A stretch of DNA of 64,000 nucleotides from an uncultured Schlesneria sp. (GCA_903904835.1 CAIVEI010000128.1:124001-188000), one strand, 5' to 3'. Counted from the first letter of the stretch, positions 10,335 through 21,059 are shown. Notes: generated by a model from the sequence alone, not told the origin. Numbers and translations are program-made.

Positions 10335-10955
10335 TCATGCGACAGCAGGTCGGTCCATGTCGGAATAGGGGTAAACGCCTGCCCTCTTCAATTTTTGAAT
10401 CAACTTTGCACCGCCGTTCTTCCTGGCATATTCCATTTCCGACCGGTGGATTTCCATTACGAGCAAGAGGCCAAATTCGGAGTGCTCTGCATTCGATTCA
10501 TAAGCATCGAAAATCAGGCACTTACCTCCAATTCTTTCGAAATCTTCAGGGAACTCACACGTTTCGCAGGGATTAAGAGTTGCCTGACTGCTGTATGACG
10601 CGATGCAATTCAAAATTGAATTGATCGAACCGTGCACCTGACCAAATGCCGTTGATTCGTCCGGGGCGTCGTCGAGTGAAATGGGCAGTCGAGTGAACAT
10701 CACCAGTTCATAGAGGTCAAATACGTCGTTTGACGATCCCTCGCCGGGAATTTCGCAGAGTTCCTTCGTGGCGACGGCAGTCCCTTCGATCCCGTTGGGG
10801 AAGTAGTAAAGATCAAGTCCCCCGCCGATCGCAAACGGGATAATCGCGTGCATGACCATGTTGTGTTCTTCACCGAGAATGCCGACCATCAAGGCAGTCT
10901 TCCGGTCATACCATTCCTGGGCAGCGATTTCGTCTTCGTCTTGTTCGTCGTTCAT
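10335..10955 (-). CDS. Suppressor-of-fused (SUFU) domain-like protein
   Basis: A 206-residue acidic soluble protein with no signal peptide or membrane segment. The segment with GGGLDLYYFPNG (about residue 45) and the later ELVMFTRLP (about 82) resemble bacterial SUFU-domain proteins as I remember them; such proteins are widespread, often near toxin/immunity or unknown loci, and their bacterial role is unclear. It lies on the same strand between the two synthetases, with 300 bases to the upstream start of one and 267 to the end of the other. A role in peptide production or self-protection is only a possibility. The start is an ATG without a clear ribosome binding site. Confidence 0.6.
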   Translation of the reverse strand: MNDEQDEDEIAAQEWYDRKTALMVGILGEEHNMVMHAIIPFAIGGGLDLYYFPNGIEGTAVATKELCEIPGEGSSNDVFDLYELVMFTRLPISLDDAPDESTAFGQVHGSINSILNCIASYSSQATLNPCETCEFPEDFERIGGKCLIFDAYESNAEHSEFGLLLVMEIHRSEMEYARKNGGAKLIQKLKRAGVYPYSDMDRPAVA

Positions 10956-11222
10956 GGCAGTGTCTGTATCTATTTCTCAAACAAATGGAATTTTCACATT
11001 GCGGACAATCAAAACCCGTATCCAGTTTCAATGAATCTTAATCGATGATTAAGTTGTTACCCAGTTTGTAGGACCGGGTCGACAGGGAAAGCCCGGGGCT
11101 GAAAGGGCGTATGGGACCTAAACTTCCTGGAAAATTGAATCGTAATGTTGTGAACGATGTGGCTGCGGGGAAAAAGACGATCGCGTGAAAAGTGTCATCC
11201 ATCGCTCGTTCGCACGCGAAAG

Positions 11223-14200
11223 TCAGTTTGATCGTTCGGCGATCAATTGCTGAACGATCCTCATCCAGATCATACTGTGCCGAAATTTGGCAATATCAAG
11301 ATGATCGAGGCTTTCTGAAGCTGAATAGATCGACAGAGCACCCTTCGTGATTTGATTTAGCGTGGCTAAGAAATCCGTTTGGTAGAAATCTGTTTTGACC
11401 AGATGAACGTCGTGATCAATCGAATCTGGCAGTTGATATGCGCGGACATGCTCAAACAAAAACGGCGCCATGTAACGCCAACGGTCGTCAGCCGAGATCT
11501 TCTGTTCGGCAGACTGTCGAGCGTTGATCATCATGTTTTTAAGTTTTCCGACGGTCCGGTTGTGGAGCCCCGCAGCCAATTCATGGACGAGTCGAAACCG
11601 AATCCGTTTTCTGTAATGAAGGACTTTGTGAGTTGCTCGTTCGATGATTGATTCATCTCGATCTGGCGGAATTGATGGTTCCAGCAGGATGAGCGTGATT
11701 TCGTATTTTTCCGACTTTTTCAGTTGCTGGGCGACTTCAATTGCGAGCAGTCCGCTATAGGAATGACCGCAGAGTAAAATTGTTCCGGAGGGAATCGTGT
11801 CTAGCAATTCCTGAGCATGGATTTTGGCGTGAGTCGGGAGATCCAGGTGTTTTGGTGGCCAGACATGCAGCCCATCCAGTTTTAGCCACCAGACGGGAAT
11901 TTCGGGCGGAAGCATTTCAAGGGGAACTCGTAATTTGGCCCCCACGATCACAAGATGAATGTCCCCTTTGCTCGTGCGAATCGATTCCAGGTATTGAGCA
12001 TGATCGGAAACTTCCGCAGCCTGCTTGGACTCAGACAGAGATCCGGCCAACTCTGCGATCGTTGCGTGTCGAAAGAGATCCGCGACCTTAATCGTGATTC
12101 CGGACGCTGATTTGATGGCATCGACGACCCGCACCGCCAGCAGTGAATGCCCCCCCAGTTCGAAGAAATTTTCATGAACACCAATCCGTTCCTTTCCCAG
12201 CACCGTTTGCCAGATCTCGGTGAGCTGGAATTCGAGATTGGTTCGCGGAGGCTGGTATTCAGTCTCGGTTTCGAGTTCCAGAGCACTCAATTTCTTCAGC
12301 GCACGACGGTCAACTTTACCGTTGGGGCTGAGCGGAATTGCGGTGATTGAGAAGAAGCGGGACGGAATCATGTAGTCTGGCAATTTCCCCGCCAGCCATT
12401 TTCGCAACAATCCGACAAAGAGCACTGAATTTTCTGCGGGAATCAAATAAGCCTCGAGGGTTTTTTCCCCTCGTTTGTTTTCGTCAGCGCTGACGACGCA
12501 ATTTGACACATCGGGATTGCTGGCGAGGACCGATTCGATCTCATCTAATTCGATTCGGTAGCCGCGTATCTTGACCTGGTTGTCGATCCGTCCGAGAAAC
12601 TGAATATTGCCGTCAGAAAGAAATCGGCAGAGGTCACCCGTCTTGTACAGACGAGCGTTCGGGTCGCTCTGAAACGGATCAGGGATAAATTTCTGAGCTG
12701 TCAGTTCTGGCTGATTATGGTATCCGCGTCCAATCTGCACCCCTCCAAGATGCAACTCCCCGGAAACTCCGATGGGCACAGGTTCCAGGTGTGTATCGAG
12801 GATATAACACTGGGTATTTGCGATGGGTCGTCCGATGGAGACAAATGGCAGCGTCTGTTCACGACGACAGGTCCAGTGTGTCACAGCAACGGCCGCTTCA
12901 GTCGGTCCATAGAGATTGTGGAGGGGAACATCGAGTCGAGCGAAAAATCGATCCCTCAGATCAGCGGGCAACGCCTCCCCAATGCAAATGACGTGGCGAA
13001 GTGTAGTACATCGTTCGACCTCACTGTGTTCTAAAAATAACTGCAGCATGGACGGTACAAAATCGACTACTGTGACATGATGGGTTTGAATAAAACGCAC
13101 GAGGTAGTCCGCGTCCTTGTGTCCTCCCGGCTTCGCTACGCACAGCCGTGCTCCGTTCAGAAGTGGCCAGAAAAACTCCCAGACGGAAACATCGAAACTG
13201 AACGGTGTTTTTTGCAGGACCACGTCGGTCGGCTCGAGATCGTACTGCTCTTGTATCCAGTACATATGGTTGACGATCCCACGATGTGAATTCGTCGCCC
13301 CTTTGGGTTTGCCCGTCGAACCGGACGTATAAATCATATAAGCGAGGTTGGACGGCGTGGTTTTGAGATCAGGATTCACATCCGTCAGAGACGAGATGCT
13401 TTTCCATTCCGTGTCCAGGCAAAGCACCGTGGCTGAATGGATGGGCAAACTCGCGACGAGGTGACTTTGAGTCAGCAGCACCGAGACACCGGAATCCGAG
13501 AGCATGTAAGAAACCCGTTCCGCGGGATACTCCGGGTCGATTGGTACGTATGCTCCCCCTGCCTTCAGGATTCCGAACAGGCTCACTACCATTTCCAGTG
13601 ACCGGACGGCGTAGACGCCAACCAGCATCTCGGGCTGCACGCCTTGGGCACGCAGGTAGTTTGCGAGTTGATTGGCGCGTGCATTCAGCTCGCTGTATGT
13701 AAGGGACTGTCCTTCGAATTCGACTGCGACCGCCTCCGGCGTTCGTTGCACTTGTTCTTCAAAGAGTTGATGAAGACATTTATCGCGAGGGTAATCGCGC
13801 TCGGTCTGGTTCCATTCCACAAGAATTCGATGTCGTTCTTCCTGCGTCATCAGCTTCATTCGGCCAATCGGTACGTCGGTATCCTTGACGATCGACTGCA
13901 GCAACTCGGTGAAATGGTCAGCCATCCGATCTACAGCGTCGGGGCTGAATAAATCGGTGGCGTATTCCATCCGACAGATCCATTCGTCGCCAGTCGCTTG
14001 AATATCGAGCGTCAGATCATTTTTGCTGGTTTTGGTCGGTAGCTCGATTGGCTTTCCAATGGAAGACCCCAGCTTCAAATCGTTGAACGACTCTTCCAGC
14101 AAAATAAACATGGCTTGAAAAATGGGGTGCCGACCGAGTTCGCGATCTTTGACGGTCAGTTCGACTAACCGTTGAAACGGGATTTCGGCGTGCGTGTAGG

Positions 14201-17200
14201 CGTCCCAGAATGTCTGTTGAATTTGCTGAAGCAGACTACGGAAGCTGAGATGTCCGTCAATCCTGGCGCGGATGGGAAGAGTGTTGAGGAAATAGCCTAT
14301 CAGCGACTGGACTTCCGGTCGTTCACGGTTGGCCACGGGTGTTCCCACGATGATATCGGTTTGTCCGGTGTGACGGGCCAGCCAGACATGGAACACGGCA
14401 AGCATCAATGAAAAGTGAGTCGTGGATTCGGTGCGAGCCAGTTGACGAAGCTGGCTGGTCAGGGACACAGTCAATCGGAATTCATGAACCGCACCCTCTC
14501 CGCTTGGCTGGATCGGCCGTACCCGATCCGTTGGTAATTCGAGTGCAGGCGGCAGATCCGCAAGTTGTTCTTTCCAATAGGCAAGCGACTGTTCCCATTC
14601 GACCGAGGCTTGGCGTGCTCGTTGCCAACTGGCGAAGTCGGCATATTGGATTGGTAATTCCGGCAGCAAGGCCGCCTGAGGATCTCCGCCAGTCTGATAC
14701 AGTGCTGAAAGTTCGTCGGAAAAAATCCGCACTGACCATTCGTCAATAATACCATGATGAAATGTGAGGACCAGTACCTGGTCATCGTCTGCCAATTCAA
14801 TCCAGAAGACTCGCCACAGCGGCGCCACAGCCAGATCGAACGGACGACGAACCTCGTCTAGCAAGGTTGCCTGCATCGCCTTTTCCTGCTGTTCGGTGGT
14901 TAGCACATTCAGAGAGATCTCGCGACGATTCACCGCGAATTCCGCAGGCTCGCAAATATTTTGGACGAGTGTTTCTCCGGATTGAACAAAAGCCGTCCTA
15001 AGTGATTCGTGTCTGCGAGCAATCTGTTTAATGCACTGATCCACGACCGTTCGGTTGATTCGCCCTCTCAGGCGAATTGCGATGGGCAGGTTGTATGTCG
15101 CCGAGTCTATGAGCAGGGCCTGGACCAACCACATGGCATACTGACCAAAAGAAAGTGGCTGCGGCTGATGGCGATCGACCAGCGGTATTGTCTGTCGTTG
15201 GTCCTTATCGGCTTCAAGCCCCATTAGTTTTTGTGCAAGCTGTTGGATCGTCTGGTTTTCAAAAACCCATTTGACGAGAACCTCGCGGTTTAACTGTTTG
15301 GCGATGATCGACACCACTCGCATGGCGAGAAGTGAGTGTCCACCAAGTTCGAAGAAGTTGTCATCAACGCCGAGTCGTTCAATACCGAGAACGTTTTTCC
15401 AGGCGTCAGCCAGGATCTGTTCCAGTGGTGTTCGGGGGGCAATGTAGCGATGCTTTCCGCCCAAGAGATCATAATTAGGGACCGGCAAGCCCTTTCGATC
15501 GACCTTTCCATTCACTGTCAGTGGCAGGTTTGATAACTGGACGAAGATTGACGGCAACATGTATTCCGGCAAATGATTTTTCAGAAATAAACGTAGCTCG
15601 TCGGTCGGTAGGATTGAGGTCGGATCCCTCGGCAGAAAGTAAGCCACGAGTCGTTTTTCGCCCGGTCGATCTTCTCGCAGCATCACAACCGTTTGCGTGA
15701 CTGCGGAATGACGTAACAGAACCGTCTCGACTTCGCCCGTCTCGATTCGAAATCCCCGGAATTTGACCTGTTGATCGCGTCGTCCGAGAAACTCAAGCGT
15801 GCCATCGGCTCGCCAGCGGACCAGGTCGCCGGTTCTGTACATCCGAGCATTCGGGTGATCGCTGAACGGGTCGTGTAAAAACTTTTCCGCAGTCAGTCCG
15901 GGCTGGTTCAGATAACCAAGCGCGAGACCATCCCCACCGAGGTACAGTTCGCCCGTGACGCCGACGGGAACGGGTTCAAGATTGGAATCCAGAACGTAAG
16001 CGGTCGTGTTGGAAATCGGCCGCCCGATCGGGATCGACTGGCAATCCTGCAGAACTCTTGCAGGCAATTGGTGACAACAGGCGAATGTGGTACTCTCCGT
16101 GGGGCCGTATATATTGCTGAGTTGTGTCCGACTGCCAAGTGCCTGCTGGGCCCGTCGAACATGCGGCACCGAGAGGGCTTCGCCCCCAACGAGCAACTGT
16201 TCGATGCCCTTCAGTGCGTCGACGTGTCCATCCACCAGCGTGTTGAACAACGCAGTTGTGAGGAACAGCGTGCGGATATTTGTCTGACGCAGCAGTTTGT
16301 GAAGTTCGTCGGGCTCTGGGAATTGTGCCGGGGCCAGCACACAACGTCCCCCGTGCAACAATGGCCCCCAGATTTCGAATGTAGAGGCATCGAACGAAAG
16401 GACCGCCAGTTGCAGTACCGACTGTGATTCGTCGAGCTGGACATAGTTTGCGCCACAAACCAGCCGCACGATCCCGCGATGCACAACCTCGACACCTTTG
16501 GGGGTTCCCGTCGATCCTGATGTGTAGATCACATACGCCGAGCTTTCGGACGACTGTGCCAGATTTAAGTTGTCATCCGGTTCGTTGCTGCAAACAGAGT
16601 GATCGCTGTCGAGCGCGACCAGCTGCACGTCGGTGTTTTTCCATCGATTCTCGAGATGTCGCTGCGTCAGAATCGTCCCGATTCCAGTGTCAGACACCAG
16701 GAAGTTGAGTCGCTCGGCAGGATAATGAGAGTCGAGAGGAACATAGGCACCACCCGCCTTGAGAATCGCCAAAAGGCCGATGATCATTTCGAGTGATCGG
16801 TCAACGCAAATCCCAACACGCGTTTCCAGACCGATTCCAAGCTTTTGCAGGTAATGAGCCAGCTGGTTGGCACGTGCGTTAAGGTCGCCGTAAGTAAGGG
16901 ACTTGTCTTCGAACTCAACCGCGACGGCGTGCGGCGTCCGCTGAACCTGTTCTTCGAACAATTGATGGACGCACTTCTCGCGAGGGTAATCGCATCGGGT
17001 TTGATTCCATTCCACAAGAGTTCGATGTCGCTCTTCTTGCCCTATCAGCTTAAGCTGGCCAATCGGCGTGTCGGCTGTTTTTGAGATCGACCGCAGCAAT
17101 CCGGTGAAATGCTCCGCCATGCGGTTCACGGCCTCAGCGCTGAACAGTTCTGTGGCATATTCCATCCGACAGACCCATTCGTCGCCAGTCGCTTGAATAT

Positions 17201-20200
17201 CAAGGGCCAGTTCGTTTTTAGTGGTTCTTGAGTGCACATTGAACGGCACTCCCGTTGACGACCCAAGCTTCAAGTCGCCGAACGATTCTTCCAGCAGAAC
17301 AAACATCACTTGATAGATCGGGTTTCGTCCCGGTTCGCGTTCTTTGACCGCCAGCTCAACCATTTGTTCAAACGGCAGATCGGCATGTGAAAATGCGTTC
17401 CAGATCGTTTGATGCACATCGCGCAGAACGTGCCGGAAACAGGTGCTCGACTCCAATCGCGAGCGGATTGGCAACATATTCAGGAAATACCCGATCAACG
17501 ATTGAACTTCGGGACGTTCACGGTCGGCCAACGGTGTTCCGACAATGATATCGGTTTGCCCGGTGTACCGATAAAGCCAGACTTGGAAGCCGGCGAGCAA
17601 AATTGTGAAGAGTGTCATCTCTTCTTCGCGAGCCAATTGCCGAAGCCCCGTGACGACCAGTTGGTCAAGATGGAACTCGAGAATGGCTCCCTGACCCGTG
17701 GGTTGCAACGGTCGAATTCGATCGGCGGGAAGTTCGAGTGCCGGTGGTAAATCGGCGAGCTGATCCTTCCAATACGCGAGGAGTCGCTCCCGATGTCCGC
17801 CTGTCAGCTTCTGACGTTGCCAATTGGCGTAATCCACGTATTGAATTGGTAAGTCGGGCAGTTTGGCTCGCTGAGAATCCCCGTCGCAGGAATAAAGAGC
17901 GGAAAATTCCTGAACGAACAGTCTCAGGGACCATTCGTCGATGATGCTGTGATGAAACGTGAACAACAAAACGTGTTCAATCTCGGTGAGTTCGAACCAT
18001 ATCGATCGCCATAGCGGCGCTATTAGCAGATCAAACGGGCGGCGTACCTCTTCCAAAATCTGCTTTTGAAGAATGTCATTTCGCTGAGATGGTGACTCGG
18101 CAACGAGACTGATTTCATGCCAAGGCAATGTCAACACACCGTGATCAGCAACAAGTTGAACAAGAAGTCCACCGCAATGCTGATATGTCGTACGCAAGAC
18201 TTCATGCCGCCTTACAATCGCCAACAAGGTGAGACGAATTCGGGATTGATCAGCTTTACCTGAAATACGAAAGGCCACTGGTTGGTTGTACGTCGCTGAA
18301 TCCGGAAGAATTGCATGAACGAGACACATTCCCAGCTGACCGAACGACAACGGTAATTGACCGTGGCGATCGACAGGTTGAATTGAAGAATCGTTTCTCT
18401 CCCCTTCGGAAATCTGATCCATTCGTTTGGATAAATCCTGGATCGTTGGATGCTCGAAAATCCAGCGAACGGGAACCTCCAGTCTCAGTTGGTTTGCCGC
18501 TTTCGCGGACACTCGCATCGCTGAAAGTGAGTGGCCACCCAGCGAGAAAAAATTCTCCGTACAACTGACACGACTTAGTCCGAGAATTTCACACCAAATG
18601 GACGCGAGGGAGGTTTCCAGTTGGTTTCTTGGCGCGACGAAGTCAGTTGTAGTAACAGCGAGTGAATAACCACCTGCGGAAAGGGCCGTTCGGTCCACTT
18701 TACCGTTGGGTGTCAGTGGCATCGAATCCAGGAATACTAACTGCGAAGGAACCATGTATTCCGGTAGAACTTTTCGAAGGTCTACGATTAGTTCCTCAGC
18801 AGTCGTGTCCTGGTGACGAAGTACGACGTAGCCAAAAATTTGCTTGTTTCCATCAGACACCTCATGCAGAAGCACGGCACTGGATTTCACCGCTGGGTGT
18901 TCAGCCAGTTTCGCCTCAATTTCTCCTAGCTCAATCCGGAAACCACGGATCTTTACCTGGTTGTCGATTCGTCCCAGGTATTCCCGCGTTCCGTCAGCTC
19001 GGTAACGTGCGAGATCTCCTGAATTGTAGAGTCGGGCCGTGGTGTCCCGGGAGAACGGGTCTGGCACAAATTTCTGTTCGGTAAGCTCTCGGCGATTCCA
19101 GTAACCTCGAGCGACACCCGCGCCGCCGATGTAAAGCTGCCCCATCACTCCTGGAGGGACGGGATTCATCTGGCTGTCCAAGACATACAGTTGCGTATTC
19201 GAAATGGGTCGCCCAATTGGAACGGAGCCATGACGAGGATCGTCAGGGCGTACTTCGTAGACACAACATCCCACGACCGTCTCGGTTGGGCCATACTCAT
19301 TAACAAGGCGTGTGTTTGGAGCTTCATCGCGCCATCGTTGCAGACTTTCTGCCGTGAGATTTTCACCGCCAATCACGAAAACATGGGCCAGGTCGGACGC
19401 CTCCGATGGCCCAAGCTGCTCGGCCAACAGGGCGAGATGAGCCGGCGTGATCTTCACCAGGCTGCGCCCCTTTTTTCGTCGAAGTGACTCCAACAGGCTC
19501 AGTCCCCCGACATCTTCGGCAAGTAGTTCGACCCTTCCTCCAGCGATCAATGGTACCCAGAGGGCCGTGACGGTTAAGTCAAACGCAATGGATGAGTGGA
19601 CAGGTACGGATTCTCCGACGCCCGCCGAATATTCGGCTGCTGCCCAGGTGACATAGTTGACCAACCCTCCGTGAGTCACCATGACACCCTTCGGGTTTCC
19701 TGTCGACCCCGACGTATACATCACATAAGCCAGATCTTTTGGACTCACGGCGACGTCGGGAACTTCAGAACACACCTTGAACAACGATGGATCAGAATCG
19801 ATGCAAATCAAAAGATGATCCGTTTCTGCGAACAAATGACGCTGTTGTACGCTAATCAGTACAATTCTTGCCTCTGAGTCCGACAACATGTATCTAATTC
19901 GTTCGGAAGGATTTATCGGGTCTAATGGCACATAGGCACCGCCCGCCTTCCAGACTCCGAGAAGCGCAACAACTAATTCCACGGATCGCTCGATGCAGAC
20001 ACCAATTAAGCTATCGGCCTCAATGCCATTTTGACGCAGCAAACACGCGACTTGATTGGCGCGTGTGTTGAGATCGCTGTAGGTGACGGATTGCCCTTCG
20101 AACTCCACCGCGATGGCGTGCGGCGTCCGCTGAACTTGATCTTCAAACAGTTGATGGAGACACTTATCACGAGGGTAATCGCGTTTGGTCTGATTCCATT

Positions 20201-20291
20201 CCACGAGAATCTTGTGGCGTTCTTCGGTGCTCATCACTGGTGGATGGATCGAAGCTTCATATTCCGTGACCTGACTTTGGTCGACACTCAT
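11223..20291 (-). CDS. Three-module nonribosomal peptide synthetase (A-T-C-A-T-C-A-T-TE)
   Basis: A 3022-residue paralogue of the first synthetase with the same architecture: A1, carrier near 587, C1 (HHSIIDEWS near 780), A2, carrier near 1650, C2 (HHGIIDEWS near 1845), A3, carrier near 2714, TE with GHSYSG near 2842. Hand-read codes are DLTKVGEVGK (Asn-type), DAFFLGITFK (Ile/Val-type) and DVWDIILVAK (not recognised; Ser-like at the first three positions). The stretch entering each A domain (EERH..LVEWNQT..DYPR.KC.HQLFE.QVQRTP) is almost identical in all three modules, which points to recent module duplication or conversion. C2 through TE closely follows the first synthetase at both protein and DNA level. 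Confidence 0.95.
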   Translation of the reverse strand: MSVDQSQVTEYEASIHPPVMSTEERHKILVEWNQTKRDYPRDKCLHQLFEDQVQRTPHAIAVEFEGQSVTYSDLNTRANQVACLLRQNGIEADSLIGVCIERSVELVVALLGVWKAGGAYVPLDPINPSERIRYMLSDSEARIVLISVQQRHLFAETDHLLICIDSDPSLFKVCSEVPDVAVSPKDLAYVMYTSGSTGNPKGVMVTHGGLVNYVTWAAAEYSAGVGESVPVHSSIAFDLTVTALWVPLIAGGRVELLAEDVGGLSLLESLRRKKGRSLVKITPAHLALLAEQLGPSEASDLAHVFVIGGENLTAESLQRWRDEAPNTRLVNEYGPTETVVGCCVYEVRPDDPRHGSVPIGRPISNTQLYVLDSQMNPVPPGVMGQLYIGGAGVARGYWNRRELTEQKFVPDPFSRDTTARLYNSGDLARYRADGTREYLGRIDNQVKIRGFRIELGEIEAKLAEHPAVKSSAVLLHEVSDGNKQIFGYVVLRHQDTTAEELIVDLRKVLPEYMVPSQLVFLDSMPLTPNGKVDRTALSAGGYSLAVTTTDFVAPRNQLETSLASIWCEILGLSRVSCTENFFSLGGHSLSAMRVSAKAANQLRLEVPVRWIFEHPTIQDLSKRMDQISEGERNDSSIQPVDRHGQLPLSFGQLGMCLVHAILPDSATYNQPVAFRISGKADQSRIRLTLLAIVRRHEVLRTTYQHCGGLLVQLVADHGVLTLPWHEISLVAESPSQRNDILQKQILEEVRRPFDLLIAPLWRSIWFELTEIEHVLLFTFHHSIIDEWSLRLFVQEFSALYSCDGDSQRAKLPDLPIQYVDYANWQRQKLTGGHRERLLAYWKDQLADLPPALELPADRIRPLQPTGQGAILEFHLDQLVVTGLRQLAREEEMTLFTILLAGFQVWLYRYTGQTDIIVGTPLADRERPEVQSLIGYFLNMLPIRSRLESSTCFRHVLRDVHQTIWNAFSHADLPFEQMVELAVKEREPGRNPIYQVMFVLLEESFGDLKLGSSTGVPFNVHSRTTKNELALDIQATGDEWVCRMEYATELFSAEAVNRMAEHFTGLLRSISKTADTPIGQLKLIGQEERHRTLVEWNQTRCDYPREKCVHQLFEEQVQRTPHAVAVEFEDKSLTYGDLNARANQLAHYLQKLGIGLETRVGICVDRSLEMIIGLLAILKAGGAYVPLDSHYPAERLNFLVSDTGIGTILTQRHLENRWKNTDVQLVALDSDHSVCSNEPDDNLNLAQSSESSAYVIYTSGSTGTPKGVEVVHRGIVRLVCGANYVQLDESQSVLQLAVLSFDASTFEIWGPLLHGGRCVLAPAQFPEPDELHKLLRQTNIRTLFLTTALFNTLVDGHVDALKGIEQLLVGGEALSVPHVRRAQQALGSRTQLSNIYGPTESTTFACCHQLPARVLQDCQSIPIGRPISNTTAYVLDSNLEPVPVGVTGELYLGGDGLALGYLNQPGLTAEKFLHDPFSDHPNARMYRTGDLVRWRADGTLEFLGRRDQQVKFRGFRIETGEVETVLLRHSAVTQTVVMLREDRPGEKRLVAYFLPRDPTSILPTDELRLFLKNHLPEYMLPSIFVQLSNLPLTVNGKVDRKGLPVPNYDLLGGKHRYIAPRTPLEQILADAWKNVLGIERLGVDDNFFELGGHSLLAMRVVSIIAKQLNREVLVKWVFENQTIQQLAQKLMGLEADKDQRQTIPLVDRHQPQPLSFGQYAMWLVQALLIDSATYNLPIAIRLRGRINRTVVDQCIKQIARRHESLRTAFVQSGETLVQNICEPAEFAVNRREISLNVLTTEQQEKAMQATLLDEVRRPFDLAVAPLWRVFWIELADDDQVLVLTFHHGIIDEWSVRIFSDELSALYQTGGDPQAALLPELPIQYADFASWQRARQASVEWEQSLAYWKEQLADLPPALELPTDRVRPIQPSGEGAVHEFRLTVSLTSQLRQLARTESTTHFSLMLAVFHVWLARHTGQTDIIVGTPVANRERPEVQSLIGYFLNTLPIRARIDGHLSFRSLLQQIQQTFWDAYTHAEIPFQRLVELTVKDRELGRHPIFQAMFILLEESFNDLKLGSSIGKPIELPTKTSKNDLTLDIQATGDEWICRMEYATDLFSPDAVDRMADHFTELLQSIVKDTDVPIGRMKLMTQEERHRILVEWNQTERDYPRDKCLHQLFEEQVQRTPEAVAVEFEGQSLTYSELNARANQLANYLRAQGVQPEMLVGVYAVRSLEMVVSLFGILKAGGAYVPIDPEYPAERVSYMLSDSGVSVLLTQSHLVASLPIHSATVLCLDTEWKSISSLTDVNPDLKTTPSNLAYMIYTSGSTGKPKGATNSHRGIVNHMYWIQEQYDLEPTDVVLQKTPFSFDVSVWEFFWPLLNGARLCVAKPGGHKDADYLVRFIQTHHVTVVDFVPSMLQLFLEHSEVERCTTLRHVICIGEALPADLRDRFFARLDVPLHNLYGPTEAAVAVTHWTCRREQTLPFVSIGRPIANTQCYILDTHLEPVPIGVSGELHLGGVQIGRGYHNQPELTAQKFIPDPFQSDPNARLYKTGDLCRFLSDGNIQFLGRIDNQVKIRGYRIELDEIESVLASNPDVSNCVVSADENKRGEKTLEAYLIPAENSVLFVGLLRKWLAGKLPDYMIPSRFFSITAIPLSPNGKVDRRALKKLSALELETETEYQPPRTNLEFQLTEIWQTVLGKERIGVHENFFELGGHSLLAVRVVDAIKSASGITIKVADLFRHATIAELAGSLSESKQAAEVSDHAQYLESIRTSKGDIHLVIVGAKLRVPLEMLPPEIPVWWLKLDGLHVWPPKHLDLPTHAKIHAQELLDTIPSGTILLCGHSYSGLLAIEVAQQLKKSEKYEITLILLEPSIPPDRDESIIERATHKVLHYRKRIRFRLVHELAAGLHNRTVGKLKNMMINARQSAEQKISADDRWRYMAPFLFEHVRAYQLPDSIDHDVHLVKTDFYQTDFLATLNQITKGALSIYSASESLDHLDIAKFRHSMIWMRIVQQLIAERSN

Positions 20292-20357
20292 CCATTAAAC
20301 CTTTAAACCTTTTGGAAACGCTTCTACTCTGTCAGGTTTTGAAAAAAACACCACACG
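20292..20357 (-). promoter_or_regulatory. Conserved NRPS leader block, copy 3
   Basis: Upstream of the second complete synthetase the plus strand reads CAGGTTTTG, seven A (20342-20348), then CACCACACG. This matches the A-run/CCACACG block of the other two leaders, at about the same distance from the start, although the hairpin partner is lost here. There is also a doubled TTAAACCTTT next to the start (20295-20312). Confidence 0.4.
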
Positions 20358-21059
20358 CAAAACATTCTTCTTTATGAACTGATGATTTCGCTCGCCAGAA
20401 CCGGAAATCAAATTTCGTTTCGACTTATCGACTTTGAAAAACAATCGCTGGCCGCTCTCGCTCGTGATACCTCGAAGTACAAACACCTTCACCAAAACGT
20501 CGAACTTATCTGCAGAAGCTTAGACACCACATAACATCACGTCTAACGAAGATATGAAACGAAGGTTCCGTCTTCTCAATCAATTCTCTCGCGTATTTGC
20601 TTACGAACCGCTGTCGAGTCCAAACCCTTTTGCAAAAACGCACGGTTTTTCACATTAATTATTGAGACCCGTCAGGACTAAATACTATGCCACAGGACGT
20701 CATTTTCCAGTGCGATACGAATCCGACAATCGATCTGATTGAATAAATGGATTTTGAATAGGAGGCAAATTGATTTGAGTTGAATGTGTGTGCCAAAAAC
20801 GACGAAAAGACACAATCGACATGTGGTGTTGCGTACAGTGTTTTGGGCTTCGCTGATTTCGTCTGGCCACGCCGCACTATCTGAAGATCCAAGACCAATT
20901 GAAACATCTTGTAACAGCGCAAGACAGCGCAAGATGGGTGACTCGCTGTTGATTACTCGTACGAGAGTCAATCAACTGCGGGGAAGTCACAGTTTCGATC
21001 AAGGAATGACGAGATTATTTAATGTATACAGCCGTTCCATGTGTTTGCCGATTGAATCG
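20358..21059. other. Intergenic spacer, no supported gene
   Basis: About 700 bases between the second synthetase's leader and the end of the SDR gene, both leftward. It should contain the synthetase promoter. A ten-base unit ACAGCGCAAG is repeated directly around 20915-20935. The rightward open frame from 20784 has no recognisable domain and its only nearby GGAGG is about 19 bases too far upstream, so it is not called. Confidence 0.5.
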
